Positions 50,532-59,571 of a DNA stretch of 64,000 nucleotides are shown in pieces (position 1 is the stretch's first letter; every line of letters begins with the position of its first letter). Below the pieces are notes generated by a model, which was given only the letters and a program-made list of their open reading frames with translations, was not told where the DNA came from and did not search any database. Source of the stretch: Oscillospiraceae bacterium. Lineage in GTDB: Bacteria > Bacillota > Clostridia > Oscillospirales > Oscillospiraceae. Where the stretch lies: assembly GCA_020025535.1 (NCBI GenBank), contig JAHHRY010000006.1:24107-88106 (forward strand), read 5' to 3'. The position numbers and the translations under genes are program-made.

Positions 50532-52163
50532 TTATTCCGCAGAAATCAGATAGTAGTACACCGGCTGTCCGCCATTGATGAGATTTACGTCAGCGTGGGG
50601 ACAAATCTCCGCAAACAGGTCAGCGGCCTTCTGGGCGTGCTTTTCCTGAATGTCGGCGCCGTAGTAGACGGTGATAAATTCCTTGCCGTCGTCACGGATT
50701 TTCTCGGCCAGACTGCGCAGCAGGACTTTGATGTCCTTGCTGGTGCCGAAGAGGGAACTGCCGCAGATGGCCAGGTAGTCACCTTCGTGGATGTCGTAGC
50801 CGTCAAAGTCAGAGTTGCGGGCGGCGTAGGTGATCTGCATGGTGTCCACGGTGTCCAGAGCCTGAGTCAGAATACCGATGTTTTCCTCCGTGGTACCCTC
50901 GGGGTTGAAGTTCAGCATGGCCGTGATGCCCTGAGGAACGGACTTGCTGGGGATGACCACCACGTTCTTGGGAGTCAGGGCGTCCACCTGCTGGGCAGCC
51001 ATAATGATGTTTTTGTTGTTGGGCAGGACAAAGACGGTTTCGGCAGGAACCTTGTTCACAGCCTCCAGAATGTCCTGTGTGCTGGGATTCATGGTCTGAC
51101 CGCCGGAAATGATGCCGTCCACGCCCAGATTCTGGAATACGTCGGCAAGGCCGGCACCTGCACAGACGGACACTACGCCCATGGCTTTCTCGGGCTCGGC
51201 GATTTTCAGACCCTTTTCGGCTTCCGTCATCACCTTTTCGGTGTGCTGCAGACGCATATTTTCAATCTTGACGGTCACGAAGGAGCCGTATTTCAGTGCC
51301 TCCTGCAGAGCGGTGCCGGGATTGTTGGTATGGACGTGGACCTTGATGATCTCATCGTCGTCAACCAGAACCAGACAGTCACCCAGTCCGCTGAGGAAAC
51401 TGCGGAGCTCTTCGGGGTCATTGTCATTTTCACGGGAGACAATGAACTCGGTGCAGTAGGCAAAGGTGATGTCCTCGGTGTTGAAGTCGGAGAAGTCTGC
51501 CTGATCGTTGGTCTGAACGCCTTCGTCAGAGGCAAGAACGGGGATGTCTTCGCCCTGCAGAGCGGCCATCATGGCTTCCAGAGCCACCAGCCAGCCCTTG
51601 CCGCCTGCATCCACAACGCCGGCCTTCTTCAGAACCGGGTTCTGGTTAACGGTGTTGGCCAGAGCAATTTTGGCCTCCTCCACGGCAGCTTCGTGGACAT
51701 ATTCAAAATAGTTGTTCTCCTCGGCAGCCTGAACTGCCTTGGCGGCAGCCAGACGGGCAACGGTGAGGATGGTGCCTTCGGCGGGCTTCATAACGGCCTT
51801 GTAGGCAGCGTCCACGCCTTCCTGGAGAGCGGCAGCCCACAGAACACCGTCACAATACTCGGCATCCTTCAGCTTCTTGGCGATGCCCCGCATCAGCAGG
51901 GACAAAATGACACCGGAGTTGCCGCGAGCGCCCCGGAGCATGGCACTGGCGGCAATTTTGGAAGCCTCTGTCAGGTCGGGACTGTCGGATTTACGCAGGT
52001 CATTGGCTGCGGCACAGATGGTCATGGACATATTGGTGCCGGTGTCACCGTCGGGGACGGGGAACACGTTCAGTTCGTTGAGTTTCTGCTTGTTATTCTC
52101 GATGGCGGCGGCTGCGTTGATCACCAGCCGCCGAAAATCAGCGCCGTTTATTGTCTGTCTCAC
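50532..52163 (-). CDS. fakA: Fatty acid kinase catalytic subunit-like (DAK2, YloV/FakA)
   Basis: A 543-aa protein. N-terminal DAK2 ATP-binding domain (~1-200: INGADFRRLVINAAAAIENN; FPVPDGDTGTNMSMT; RGARGNSGVILS) and two C-terminal FakA domains (~220-540; GDCLVLVDDDEIIKVHVHTN). FakA phosphorylates fatty acids bound to a FakB/DegV protein. The start is GTG at 52163 with GGAGG 10 nt upstream. Directly downstream of asp23, the usual arrangement. Confidence 0.9.
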   Translation of the reverse strand: MRQTINGADFRRLVINAAAAIENNKQKLNELNVFPVPDGDTGTNMSMTICAAANDLRKSDSPDLTEASKIAASAMLRGARGNSGVILSLLMRGIAKKLKDAEYCDGVLWAAALQEGVDAAYKAVMKPAEGTILTVARLAAAKAVQAAEENNYFEYVHEAAVEEAKIALANTVNQNPVLKKAGVVDAGGKGWLVALEAMMAALQGEDIPVLASDEGVQTNDQADFSDFNTEDITFAYCTEFIVSRENDNDPEELRSFLSGLGDCLVLVDDDEIIKVHVHTNNPGTALQEALKYGSFVTVKIENMRLQHTEKVMTEAEKGLKIAEPEKAMGVVSVCAGAGLADVFQNLGVDGIISGGQTMNPSTQDILEAVNKVPAETVFVLPNNKNIIMAAQQVDALTPKNVVVIPSKSVPQGITAMLNFNPEGTTEENIGILTQALDTVDTMQITYAARNSDFDGYDIHEGDYLAICGSSLFGTSKDIKVLLRSLAEKIRDDGKEFITVYYGADIQEKHAQKAADLFAEICPHADVNLINGGQPVYYYLISAE

Positions 52164-52181
52164 TTAGTCTATACCTCCCAA

Positions 52182-52535
52182 TTAACCAATCATCATGGAG
52201 TCAATGTAGACATTGACTGCACGAACATCGGTGCCGGTGCATTTGGTTACCACATAACGCACCTCGGAAATGATGGATGCGCCAACGGCGGACAGATTTA
52301 CGCCGTTGTCCACCATGATGTGCAGATCAATGGAGATGGAATTATCCTCGTGGAACATTACACGCACGCCTTTGCTCATGGACTCTCTGCGGAGCAGATG
52401 GTAAACACCATCGGTGACAGAGCGGGCTGCCATGCCCTTTACGCCGAAGCAGTTGGAGGCTGCGGTGCCGGCAATTTCGGTAAATACGCTGGTGCTGATG
52501 GTTACGCTGCCATTATCGTTGCTGTGTCGGATCAT
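52182..52535 (-). CDS. Asp23/Gls24 family envelope stress protein (YloU-like)
   Basis: A 117-aa Asp23-domain protein: GSVTISTSVFTEIAGTAASN at the start, ISIDLHIMVDNGVNLSAVGA in the middle and VRAVNVYIDSM at the end. It usually sits next to fakA and acts near the membrane in Firmicutes; the exact role is unclear. AGGAGG precedes the ATG at 52535. First gene of the pair. Confidence 0.92.
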   Translation of the reverse strand: MIRHSNDNGSVTISTSVFTEIAGTAASNCFGVKGMAARSVTDGVYHLLRRESMSKGVRVMFHEDNSISIDLHIMVDNGVNLSAVGASIISEVRYVVTKCTGTDVRAVNVYIDSMMIG

Positions 52536-52577
52536 AAATCAGTACCTCCTAAATTTTTTATGGTAAAGTAAAAATTT

Positions 52578-54137
52578 TTAAACCATGCTGTTTTCCCAGC
52601 ACTCGGGAGCAGTCAGACCCATCATCTTCACAACGGTGGGAGCCACATTGGCCAGACCGTAATGACCGTCGATGATTTTCCAGTCGGTATCCTTATCGTA
52701 AATGATAAAAGGAACGGGGTTCAGAGAGTGGGCGGTACGAACGGAAGTCTTGCCCTTCTTGGTTTCGGTCATCTGGTCGGCATTGCCGTGGTCGGCGGTG
52801 ATCAGCACGGTGTAGCCGTACTTGTCGGCGGCCTCCAGAATGGCCTTCAGACCGTTATCCACACACTCCATGGCGTAGACGACGGCATCCATAACGCCGG
52901 TGTGACCCACCATGTCACCGTTGGGGTAGTTGCAGCGGAGGAACTGGAATTTTCCGGAAGCCATGGCGGCTACCATTTTCTCGGTGATTTCTTTAGACTT
53001 CATGGCAGGAGCCTGCTCGAAGGGAATCACATCGGAGGGGACTTCTTCGTAGACTTCCAGATCTTCGCAGATCTTGCCGGAACGGTTGCCGTTCCAGAAA
53101 TAGGTCACATGACCGTATTTCTGGGTTTCGGAGACGGCATACTCGTGAATGCCGGCCTTGCACAGGGTTTCGGTCAGGGTATTCTTGATAACAGGGGGCT
53201 GCACCAGATAGTGCTCGGGGATGTTCAGATCTCCGTCGTACTGCAGCATACCTGCAAACTTGACGCCGGTGTAATCACCACGGTCAAACTTATCGAAGTC
53301 CTTGCGGTCGAATGCCAGAGAAATCTCCTGAGCGCGGTCACCGCGGAAGTTGAACAGCACCACGGAATCGCCGTTGGCGATTTTGGCAACCGGTTCACCG
53401 TTGCGGGCGATGACAAATGCGGGCAGATCCTGGTCGATGCAGCCGGTTTCGCTGCGGTAGGTTTCGATTGCCTCCTTGGCGGAAGCAAACTGACGGCCCT
53501 GACCCTGTACATGGGTTCTCCAGCCCTGCTCCACCATAGCCCAGTTGGCTTCGTAGCGATCCATGGTGATCTGCATTCTGCCGCCGCCGGAAGCGATGGC
53601 GTAGTCGCAGCCTTCGGTGCTCAGCTCGCTGAGAACCTTTTCCAGTGCGTCCACATACTCCAGAGCGGAGGTGGCGGGAACGTCACGGCCGTCCAGCAGA
53701 ATGTGGCAGTAAGCCTTCTTTACACCCTCTGCCTTGGCATGACGCAGCAGAGCAATCAGATGAGAAATGTTGGAATGCACATTGCCGTCGCTCAGCAGGC
53801 CCAGAAAATGCAGGGCATGACCGGCGTTGGCATTGGCAATCAGATCTTTCCAGGTTTCACTGTTGAAGAGAACGCCGTTTTCGATGGACTCGCCCACCAA
53901 CTTGGCACCCTGAGAGTAGACCTGACCGCAGCCCAGAGCATTGTGGCCAACCTCGGAGTTACCCATGTCTTCGTCGCTGGGCAGACCTACAGCGGTACCG
54001 TGGGCTTTCAGATAGGTATGGGGACAAGTAGCCAGCAAATGATCCAGTGTGGGGGTCTTTGCTACGGCAACAGCATCGCCTGCGCCGCCATCACCCTTGC
54101 CTACACCATCCATAATAACCAAAACAATCGGTTTCAT
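52578..54137 (-). CDS. gpmI: Phosphoglycerate mutase, cofactor-independent
   Basis: A 519-aa iPGM. The catalytic Ser is in EDMGNSEVGHNALG; N-terminal metal motif VLVIMDGVGKGD and C-terminal TVLITADHGNADQM bind two Mn2+. It interconverts 3- and 2-phosphoglycerate in glycolysis. GGAGG lies 9 nt upstream of the ATG. A perfect palindrome overlaps its promoter. Confidence 0.95.
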   Translation of the reverse strand: MKPIVLVIMDGVGKGDGGAGDAVAVAKTPTLDHLLATCPHTYLKAHGTAVGLPSDEDMGNSEVGHNALGCGQVYSQGAKLVGESIENGVLFNSETWKDLIANANAGHALHFLGLLSDGNVHSNISHLIALLRHAKAEGVKKAYCHILLDGRDVPATSALEYVDALEKVLSELSTEGCDYAIASGGGRMQITMDRYEANWAMVEQGWRTHVQGQGRQFASAKEAIETYRSETGCIDQDLPAFVIARNGEPVAKIANGDSVVLFNFRGDRAQEISLAFDRKDFDKFDRGDYTGVKFAGMLQYDGDLNIPEHYLVQPPVIKNTLTETLCKAGIHEYAVSETQKYGHVTYFWNGNRSGKICEDLEVYEEVPSDVIPFEQAPAMKSKEITEKMVAAMASGKFQFLRCNYPNGDMVGHTGVMDAVVYAMECVDNGLKAILEAADKYGYTVLITADHGNADQMTETKKGKTSVRTAHSLNPVPFIIYDKDTDWKIIDGHYGLANVAPTVVKMMGLTAPECWENSMV

Positions 54138-54154
54138 TTTTGTTTACCTCCAAT

Positions 54155-54183
54155 ATTATAGACACAGTCTATAAAACTATAAA
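54155..54183 (-). promoter_or_regulatory. Promoter and palindromic operator of gpmI
   Basis: Minus strand TTTATA-N17-TATAAT. The perfect dyad TTATAGAC-ACA-GTCTATAA (54156-54174) covers the -10 element, so a bound protein would block it. Confidence 0.6.
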
Positions 54184-54355
54184 AAAACATTTTTATACGG
54201 ATACTATTCTACATCATTTTGAATGAACTTACAACTGATTTTTTCAAATTAGTCGTAAAGACACAAAATGAAAGAGGTTTTTCTTGGAATTGTCAGACAT
54301 CTCACGGAGTTGTTAAGCAAATGTTACGGCGGGGGCGTTTTTTGTAACAGCATAG

Positions 54356-54400
54356 TAAAAAATCAACACCCCCGGCGTGCCGGATGGCAGCCGGGGGTGT
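54356..54400 (-). terminator. Terminator of recG
   Basis: ACACCCCCGG pairs with CCGGGGGTGT with an inner GCC/GGC helix; TTGATTTTTT on the minus strand. Confidence 0.88.
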
Positions 54401-54402
54401 CT

Positions 54403-56451
54403 TTAGTTGAGGGTGCCTTCCGACCGCTGGAACAGCTGGGCAATGCGGATTCGCAGAGCCTTGGATTCCGGGGTATCGGCGGTGCCGAAATTGTCAATCC
54501 ACTGGGCAGAGGCTTGCTGGGCTTCCTTTAAGATGCTCAAATCGCAGCAAAGGTCTGCCACCCGGAATACCGGCAGTCCCGACTGGCGGGAGCCGAAGAA
54601 ATCACCGGGGCCCCGGAGTTTCAGATCTTCTTCCGCAATGCGGAAGCCGTCGTTGGTCTTGCAAAAGGCTTTCAGCCGCTGGATGGTTTCCGGATTCCGG
54701 TTGTGGGAGGTGAGGACGCAGTAACTCTTGGCGCTGCCCCGGCCGACCCGTCCACGCAGCTGGTGGAGCTGGCTCAGACCGAAACGGTCGGCATCTTCGA
54801 TCACCATGAGTGTGGCATTGGGAACGTCCACACCTACTTCAATAACGGTGGTGGCTACCAGAATGTCCGCCTGACCTGCGGCAAAGGCAGACATGATCTG
54901 CTCTTTGTCGCTGCCTTTCATCTGACCGTGGAGCAAAGAGACCCGCAGATTGGGAAAAACGGCTGTGCGGAGGGTTTCCGCCCACAGCTCGGCGGATTTG
55001 ACATTCATGCTTTCGCTCTCTTCCACGGCAGGACACACCACGAAGCACTGATGTCCTTCCTCTACCTGCCTGCGGATAAAGGCGTTGAGCCGGGGACGGT
55101 AGGATTCGTTTACCAGGAAGGTGTCCACCCCCTGCCGCCCGGGAGGCAGCTCGTCCAGAATGGACACTTCCAGATCGCCGTACATGATCAGCGCCAGGGT
55201 TCTGGGGATGGGAGTAGCGGACATTACCAGCAGATGCGGGTCGGATCCCTTGGCGGAGAGTCTGGCTCTTTGCGCCACGCCGAAACGGTGCTGCTCGTCG
55301 GTGATTACGAGACCTAAATCGTGGAATGTGGTGGAATCGGACAGCAGAGCATGGGTGCCGATGACAAAGTCGATTTGGCCTTCGGCGATGGATGACCGGA
55401 TTGCCTTCTTGTCCTTTTCCTTCATGGAGCCGGTGAGCAGACCGGTCCGGACGCCCAGAGGGGCGAATAATCGGGACAGAGACTGATAATGCTGCTCCGC
55501 CAGAATCTCCGTGGGCGCCATCAGGGCTGCCTGATGGGAGTTTTGCACAGCACAGTAAGCGGCTGCTGCGGCGACCATGGTTTTGCCGCTGCCTACATCG
55601 CCCTGCACCAGACGGTTCATGGGGATGCCCCTGCGAAAATCGGCGAGGATCTCTCCAATCACCCGTTCCTGAGCGCCGGTCAGGGAGAAGGGCAGAGAGG
55701 CGTGGAAGGGGCGCAGGTCGGTGTTTTCATAGGGTGCGGTGTGTCTTTCGGAACGGGTTGCCCGCATCAGACACAGACCGGCGGAGAAAACGAAGAACTC
55801 TTCAAAAATCAGCCGCCGCTTGGCCATTTCCGCCTCTTCCATGGATGCGGGGGCGTGGATTGCGGTGTAAGCCCGTTCTGCGGGCAGGATATGGTACTGC
55901 TGCCGCAGTTCCGGAGGCAGAATTTCCTCGGGGGGATCGCAGATGGCCAGTGCCTGCTGCACCGCCTTCAGCACCGAGGCGTTGGAAAGGCCTGCGGTCA
56001 GCGGGTAGATGGGCAGCACCCGCCGGGTGGTAACGGGGGGAGCGTCCAGCGCTTCAAAGACGGGGGAGGTCATACTGTAACCGATGAAATCGCCGGAAAC
56101 GGCGCCGTAGAAAATATATTCCTTTCCGTATTCCAGCTGTTCGGTGGTGAATCTCTGATTGAAAAAGGTGAGGTTCAGCCGGGCGGTACAGTCTGCGACC
56201 TGAACTTTTGTAATATCCAGCCCCTTCCGCACATGGGAGGTGCGGGGCTGGTTCATTACCATGGCCTTAAAGCAGGCAGGGTGATCCGGCTCCAGCTTGT
56301 CGATGGTTACGAGCCTGCTGCGGTCTTCGTAACCCCGCGGGAAATGACACATGAGGTCCCGGAGGGTAAAAATGTTCAGCTGGGCGAACTGTTTGGCCTT
56401 GGTCGGCCCGATGCCCCTCAGAATGGTAATAGGATCGTTGAGATTTGCCAT
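54403..56451 (-). CDS. recG: ATP-dependent DNA helicase RecG
   Basis: A 682-aa helicase of normal length. N-terminal wedge domain with OB fold (~60-160), Walker A LVQGDVGSGKTMVAAAAA, DEAD-like box LVITDEQHRFG, motif III LVMSATPIPRTL and C-terminal motif VI LHQLRGRVGRG. It rescues stalled forks and processes recombination junctions. The ATG at 56451 has AAGGAGG 7 nt upstream. Confidence 0.96.
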   Translation of the reverse strand: MANLNDPITILRGIGPTKAKQFAQLNIFTLRDLMCHFPRGYEDRSRLVTIDKLEPDHPACFKAMVMNQPRTSHVRKGLDITKVQVADCTARLNLTFFNQRFTTEQLEYGKEYIFYGAVSGDFIGYSMTSPVFEALDAPPVTTRRVLPIYPLTAGLSNASVLKAVQQALAICDPPEEILPPELRQQYHILPAERAYTAIHAPASMEEAEMAKRRLIFEEFFVFSAGLCLMRATRSERHTAPYENTDLRPFHASLPFSLTGAQERVIGEILADFRRGIPMNRLVQGDVGSGKTMVAAAAAYCAVQNSHQAALMAPTEILAEQHYQSLSRLFAPLGVRTGLLTGSMKEKDKKAIRSSIAEGQIDFVIGTHALLSDSTTFHDLGLVITDEQHRFGVAQRARLSAKGSDPHLLVMSATPIPRTLALIMYGDLEVSILDELPPGRQGVDTFLVNESYRPRLNAFIRRQVEEGHQCFVVCPAVEESESMNVKSAELWAETLRTAVFPNLRVSLLHGQMKGSDKEQIMSAFAAGQADILVATTVIEVGVDVPNATLMVIEDADRFGLSQLHQLRGRVGRGSAKSYCVLTSHNRNPETIQRLKAFCKTNDGFRIAEEDLKLRGPGDFFGSRQSGLPVFRVADLCCDLSILKEAQQASAQWIDNFGTADTPESKALRIRIAQLFQRSEGTLN

Positions 56452-56510
56452 GGGAATCCCTCCTTTTTCATGCATTATACCACAGTATTCGGAATTTTCC
56501 ATATAAAATG

Positions 56511-56541
56511 AAAAAACTCCCTCCGAATAAATCGGAAGGAG
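56511..56541 (-). terminator. Terminator of rpsT
   Basis: CTCCCTCCGA-ATAAA-TCGGAAGGAG; TTTTTT on the minus strand. Confidence 0.88.
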
Positions 56542-56556
56542 ATATTTTCAGAGAAA

Positions 56557-56820
56557 TTAGGCCAGCTTGTTCAGCTGCAGGGTCATGCTGCTCTTTTTAC
56601 GGGCAGCGTTGTTCTTGTGCAGAAGACCTCTGAGCACAGCCTTGTCGATAGCCTTAACGGCCAGCTTGTGGGCTTCGACAGCCACAGCACGGTCGCCGTT
56701 AGCGACAGCAATCTCGAACTTCTTGATAGCAGTCTTCATAGCAGACTTCTCGGCCTTGTTCTTCTCATAAGCGATCTTAGAAGAGATAACATCCTTCTTA
56801 GAGGACTTAATGTTGGGCAT
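56557..56820 (-). CDS. rpsT: 30S ribosomal protein bS20
   Basis: An 87-aa, Lys/Ala-rich helical protein: PNIKSSKKDVISSKIAYEKN at the start and LHKNNAARKKSSMTLQLNKL at the end. It binds 16S rRNA. AGGAGG lies 8 nt before the ATG at 56820. Monocistronic. Confidence 0.95.
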   Translation of the reverse strand: MPNIKSSKKDVISSKIAYEKNKAEKSAMKTAIKKFEIAVANGDRAVAVEAHKLAVKAIDKAVLRGLLHKNNAARKKSSMTLQLNKLA

Positions 56821-56861
56821 TAGTGACACCTCCTGTTCCACAAATGTTCGTACAGTTTCAG

Positions 56862-56890
56862 ATTATAGCGTGGTTTTCCAATAAAATCAA
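56862..56890 (-). promoter_or_regulatory. Sigma-A promoter of rpsT
   Basis: Minus strand TTGATT-N17-TATAAT. Confidence 0.8.
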
Positions 56891-57102
56891 TCCCCAATTT
56901 AAAAAAATTCTGATTATTTTCAGGAGTGACCGCCGGTGACGGCCGTTTGTCTGCAAAAAACGGAGTACAACAGGGGGAAAAACCATGTCAAGCCCTTATT
57001 TTTCTACAAAAATCGGGGGTGTTGTGAAAATGGCAGTAGGGGTGAAATATTGGGAGTTTTGTTTCAGGGGGACAAGGACAGTTATGTTAACAGAAAATGA
57101 AT

Positions 57103-57179
57103 ATATCCACAGTTTCACCCTGTGGAGAACTGCTGTGGAGAACCTTGTGGAGATTGTGGAAAAGTTGCATTTTTCCACA
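57103..57179. repeat. Cluster of six DnaA-box-like 9-mers
   Basis: Each lies within one or two changes of TTATCCACA: ATATCCACA 57103, TGTGGAGAA 57121 and 57134, TGTGGAGAT 57146, TGTGGAAAA 57155, TTTTCCACA 57171. They also form two inverted repeats (TCCACAG/CTGTGGA; TGTGGAAAA/TTTTCCACA). The rest of the 56.9-57.4 kb gap holds no convincing gene. Confidence 0.55.
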
Positions 57180-57408
57180 GGTAAACCGCCACTTTACAAA
57201 AACGCTTCCCTGAAAAGGGATGCATATTTTTTTGAATAATTCATCCCGTATGTCGACCATAACCGGGTTACGTCACCGGCAGAGAAAGGTAACCAAATGA
57301 AAAAATTTGCCGAAAAAGTTCAGAAATACCCGCAGCATTTTTCACAGACGGAACCGTGATCCGACGAGCTGTGAAAATTTTTGTGAAAAACCGCCAAAGT
57401 GTTCTCAG

Positions 57409-57436
57409 GTATCTTTCGCCAATGTCTGGAAATAAT
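57409..57436 (+). promoter_or_regulatory. Forespore (sigma-F/G type) promoter of sigG
   Basis: GTATC-N14-GGAAATAAT fits the forespore pattern with a GG-N2-A-N-A-N-T -10 element; start near 57442, ahead of sigG. Confidence 0.55.
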
Positions 57437-57465
57437 GGGAGTAACAAGATGCAGGAGGAAACACC

Positions 57466-58251
57466 ATGCAGGGAAAGGTAGAAATCTGCGGTGTGAATAC
57501 CGCGCGGCTCAAAACATTGCCCCAGACACAGATGGATCTGCTGTTGAAACAGGCCAAAGAAGGAAACGAAAGTGCCCGGGAACAGCTGATCGAAGGAAAT
57601 CTCCGGCTGGTACTGTCAGTAATCCAGCGATTCGACAAGCGGGGAGAAAGTCCCGACGACTTGTTTCAGGTAGGGTGTATTGGACTGATGAAAGCCATTT
57701 CCAATTTTGATCCGGACAAGCAGGTGCGTTTTTCCACCTACGGCGTGCCTATGATCGCCGGTGAGGTGCGGCGCTATCTGCGAGACAACAGCGCCATCCG
57801 GGTATCCAGATCCATCCGGGATGTGGCCTACCGGGTGCTTCAGTGCAAGGAAGAAATGATTGTCCGGCTGGGCAGGGAGCCTTCACTGGAGGAAATATCC
57901 AGACAGATGGATATGCCCATGGCGGAAGTCAGTCAGGCGCTGGATGCCGTCTGTGCGCCGGTGAGTCTGTATGATCCCGTGTATGCCGACGGCGGTGATC
58001 CGCTGACCGTAATGGATCAGGTGCGGGATACCAAAAACACGGAGACCAACTGGATGGAGCATATCGCACTGCGGGATGCGTTCCGGGCGCTGGGAGACCG
58101 GGAAAAACAGATTCTCTCCCTGCGGTTCTATGACAGCAAGACCCAGATGGAGGTGGCACAGATTCTGGGGATTTCACAGGCACAGGTTTCCCGTCTGGAG
58201 AAGGGAGCCATTGCAGCCATGCGGAAACGGGTGACGGTTTCCCAGTCATAG
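57466..58251 (+). CDS. sigG: Sporulation sigma factor SigG
   Basis: A 261-aa late forespore sigma factor. The N-terminal KVEICGVNTARLKTLP is the SigG-specific segment that contacts the anti-sigma Gin/CsfB; region 2 is SPDDLFQVGCIGLMKAISNF and FSTYGVPMIAGEVRRYLRD; region 4 is the HTH MEVAQILGISQAQVSRLEKG. Start at 57466 with AGGAGG 7 nt upstream. Followed closely by a YlmC-type gene, as in many Clostridia. Confidence 0.95.
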   Translation: MQGKVEICGVNTARLKTLPQTQMDLLLKQAKEGNESAREQLIEGNLRLVLSVIQRFDKRGESPDDLFQVGCIGLMKAISNFDPDKQVRFSTYGVPMIAGEVRRYLRDNSAIRVSRSIRDVAYRVLQCKEEMIVRLGREPSLEEISRQMDMPMAEVSQALDAVCAPVSLYDPVYADGGDPLTVMDQVRDTKNTETNWMEHIALRDAFRALGDREKQILSLRFYDSKTQMEVAQILGISQAQVSRLEKGAIAAMRKRVTVSQS

Positions 58252-58302
58252 TCCTTTCTGACCATGCATATTCTGAACCAAATGAATGGGGGAGGAATGG
58301 GC

Positions 58303-58581
58303 ATGGTTATCAAAATGTCAGAGCTGCGTTGCAAAGAGGTCATCTGCGTTGGAGACGGCCGGCGGCTGGGGTATGTGTGCAATGCGGAAATTGAAGTTCC
58401 CGAGGGGTGCGTCCGGTCACTGATCGTGCCGGGCCCCTGCCGCTTCTTCGGACTTTTCGGACGAAAGGACGACTATATTATTCCCTGGTGTGCCATCAAA
58501 CGGATCGGTCCGGACATCATTCTGGTGGATGTGAGGCCGGAAGAATGCTGTTTCCCCAGGGGAAAAGGACTTTGGCTGTAG
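58303..58581 (+). CDS. YlmC/YmxH family sporulation protein (PRC-barrel)
   Basis: A 92-aa PRC-barrel protein: MSELRCKEVICVGDGRRLGY, FFGLFGRKDDYIIPWCAIKR and IGPDIILVDVRPE. The YlmC/YmxH family is found in spore formers; its molecular role is unclear. The ATG at 58303 is chosen for GGGGGAGG 7 nt upstream. It probably forms an operon with sigG. Confidence 0.9.
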   Translation: MVIKMSELRCKEVICVGDGRRLGYVCNAEIEVPEGCVRSLIVPGPCRFFGLFGRKDDYIIPWCAIKRIGPDIILVDVRPEECCFPRGKGLWL

Positions 58582-58629
58582 ATTCTGGGAAAAAAGTGGA
58601 ATAATTCTAAAATTTTTTGGAAAAAATAC

Positions 58630-58658
58630 TTGCAATATGCGTTTCTTTCCACTATAAT
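58630..58658 (+). promoter_or_regulatory. Sigma-A promoter of rpsB-tsf
   Basis: TTGCAA-N17-TATAAT. The ~125-nt leader to rpsB holds GC-rich self-complementary stretches (such as CATGGGCATTCCCATG at 58665-58681) that may serve in S2 autoregulation; I do not recognise a known leader class. Confidence 0.8.
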
Positions 58659-58788
58659 AATTCGGCATGGGCATTCCCATGACATCAAAATACACCACAC
58701 ACCCGGGGACCGGCTGCCCCAGTGCTCAGAAATGGGCGGGCTGTCGGGATGATCGGGGTGGAGGAACAAACAAAAGGAGAAAATTAAA

Positions 58789-59508
58789 ATGTCTGTCGTA
58801 TCTATGAAGCAACTGCTGGAGGCCGGCGTGCACTTCGGCCATCAGACCCGCCGCTGGAACCCCAAAATGGCTCCTTACATCTACACCGAGCGTAACGGTA
58901 TCTACATCATCGACCTGCAGAAGACCGTGAAGAAGCTGGAAGAGGCTTACAACTTCGTTCGTGATACCTCCGCTAACGGCGGCAGCATCCTGTTTGTCGG
59001 CACCAAGAAGCAGGCTCAGGACGCTATCAAGGAAGAGGCTGCCCGCTGCGGCGGTTACTATGTCAACGCCCGTTGGCTGGGCGGTATGCTGACCAACTTC
59101 CGCACCATGCGTACCCGTATCGACCGTCTGGCTCAGCTGAGAAAGATGGAAGAGGACGGCACCTTCGCAATGCTGCCCAAGAAGGAAGTTATCAAGCACC
59201 AGGCTGAAATCGCCAAGCTGGAGAAGTACCTGGGCGGCGTTAAGGAAATGAAGAAGATCCCCGCAGCTCTGTTCATTGTTGACCCCCGCAAGGAGCGCAA
59301 TGCCATCGCTGAAGCCCGCAAGCTGAACATCCCCGTTGTTGCTATCGTTGACACCAACTGCGATCCCGACGAGATCGATTACGTGATTCCCGGCAACGAT
59401 GACGCTATCCGCGCCATCCGCCTGATCGCTGCCACCATGGCAAACGCTGCCATCGAAGGCCGTCAGGGCGAGGACGCTGCCGAGGCTCCCGTCGAGGCTG
59501 CTGAATAA
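58789..59508 (+). CDS. rpsB: 30S ribosomal protein uS2
   Basis: A 239-aa uS2: VVSMKQLLEAGVHFGHQTRR, WNPKMAPYIYTERNGIYIID and the nucleotide-like FIVDPRKERNAIAEA and VDTNCDPDEIDYVIPGND. The C-terminus is acidic. AAAGGAG precedes the ATG. Codons are highly biased. Followed by tsf. Confidence 0.97.
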   Translation: MSVVSMKQLLEAGVHFGHQTRRWNPKMAPYIYTERNGIYIIDLQKTVKKLEEAYNFVRDTSANGGSILFVGTKKQAQDAIKEEAARCGGYYVNARWLGGMLTNFRTMRTRIDRLAQLRKMEEDGTFAMLPKKEVIKHQAEIAKLEKYLGGVKEMKKIPAALFIVDPRKERNAIAEARKLNIPVVAIVDTNCDPDEIDYVIPGNDDAIRAIRLIAATMANAAIEGRQGEDAAEAPVEAAE

Positions 59509-59516
59509 GAAAATTT

Positions 59517-59545
59517 GATGCTGCCCGCTCCGTGCGGGCAGCATC
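59517..59545 (+). other. 12-bp hairpin between rpsB and tsf
   Basis: GATGCTGCCCGC-TCCGT-GCGGGCAGCATC, a perfect stem without U tract, so not a full terminator. Its arms share GATGCTGC/GCAGCATC with the terminator after tsf. Confidence 0.65.
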
Positions 59546-59571
59546 CACCAATGATATAGGAGGAAATGAAT

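Noticed and set aside
56985..57239. Possible 84-aa plus-strand ORF with GGGGGA before its ATG
   Set aside because: It runs through the DnaA-box-like repeats and inverted repeats, has no recognisable fold and no promoter; the repeats explain the sequence better. Not fully excluded.
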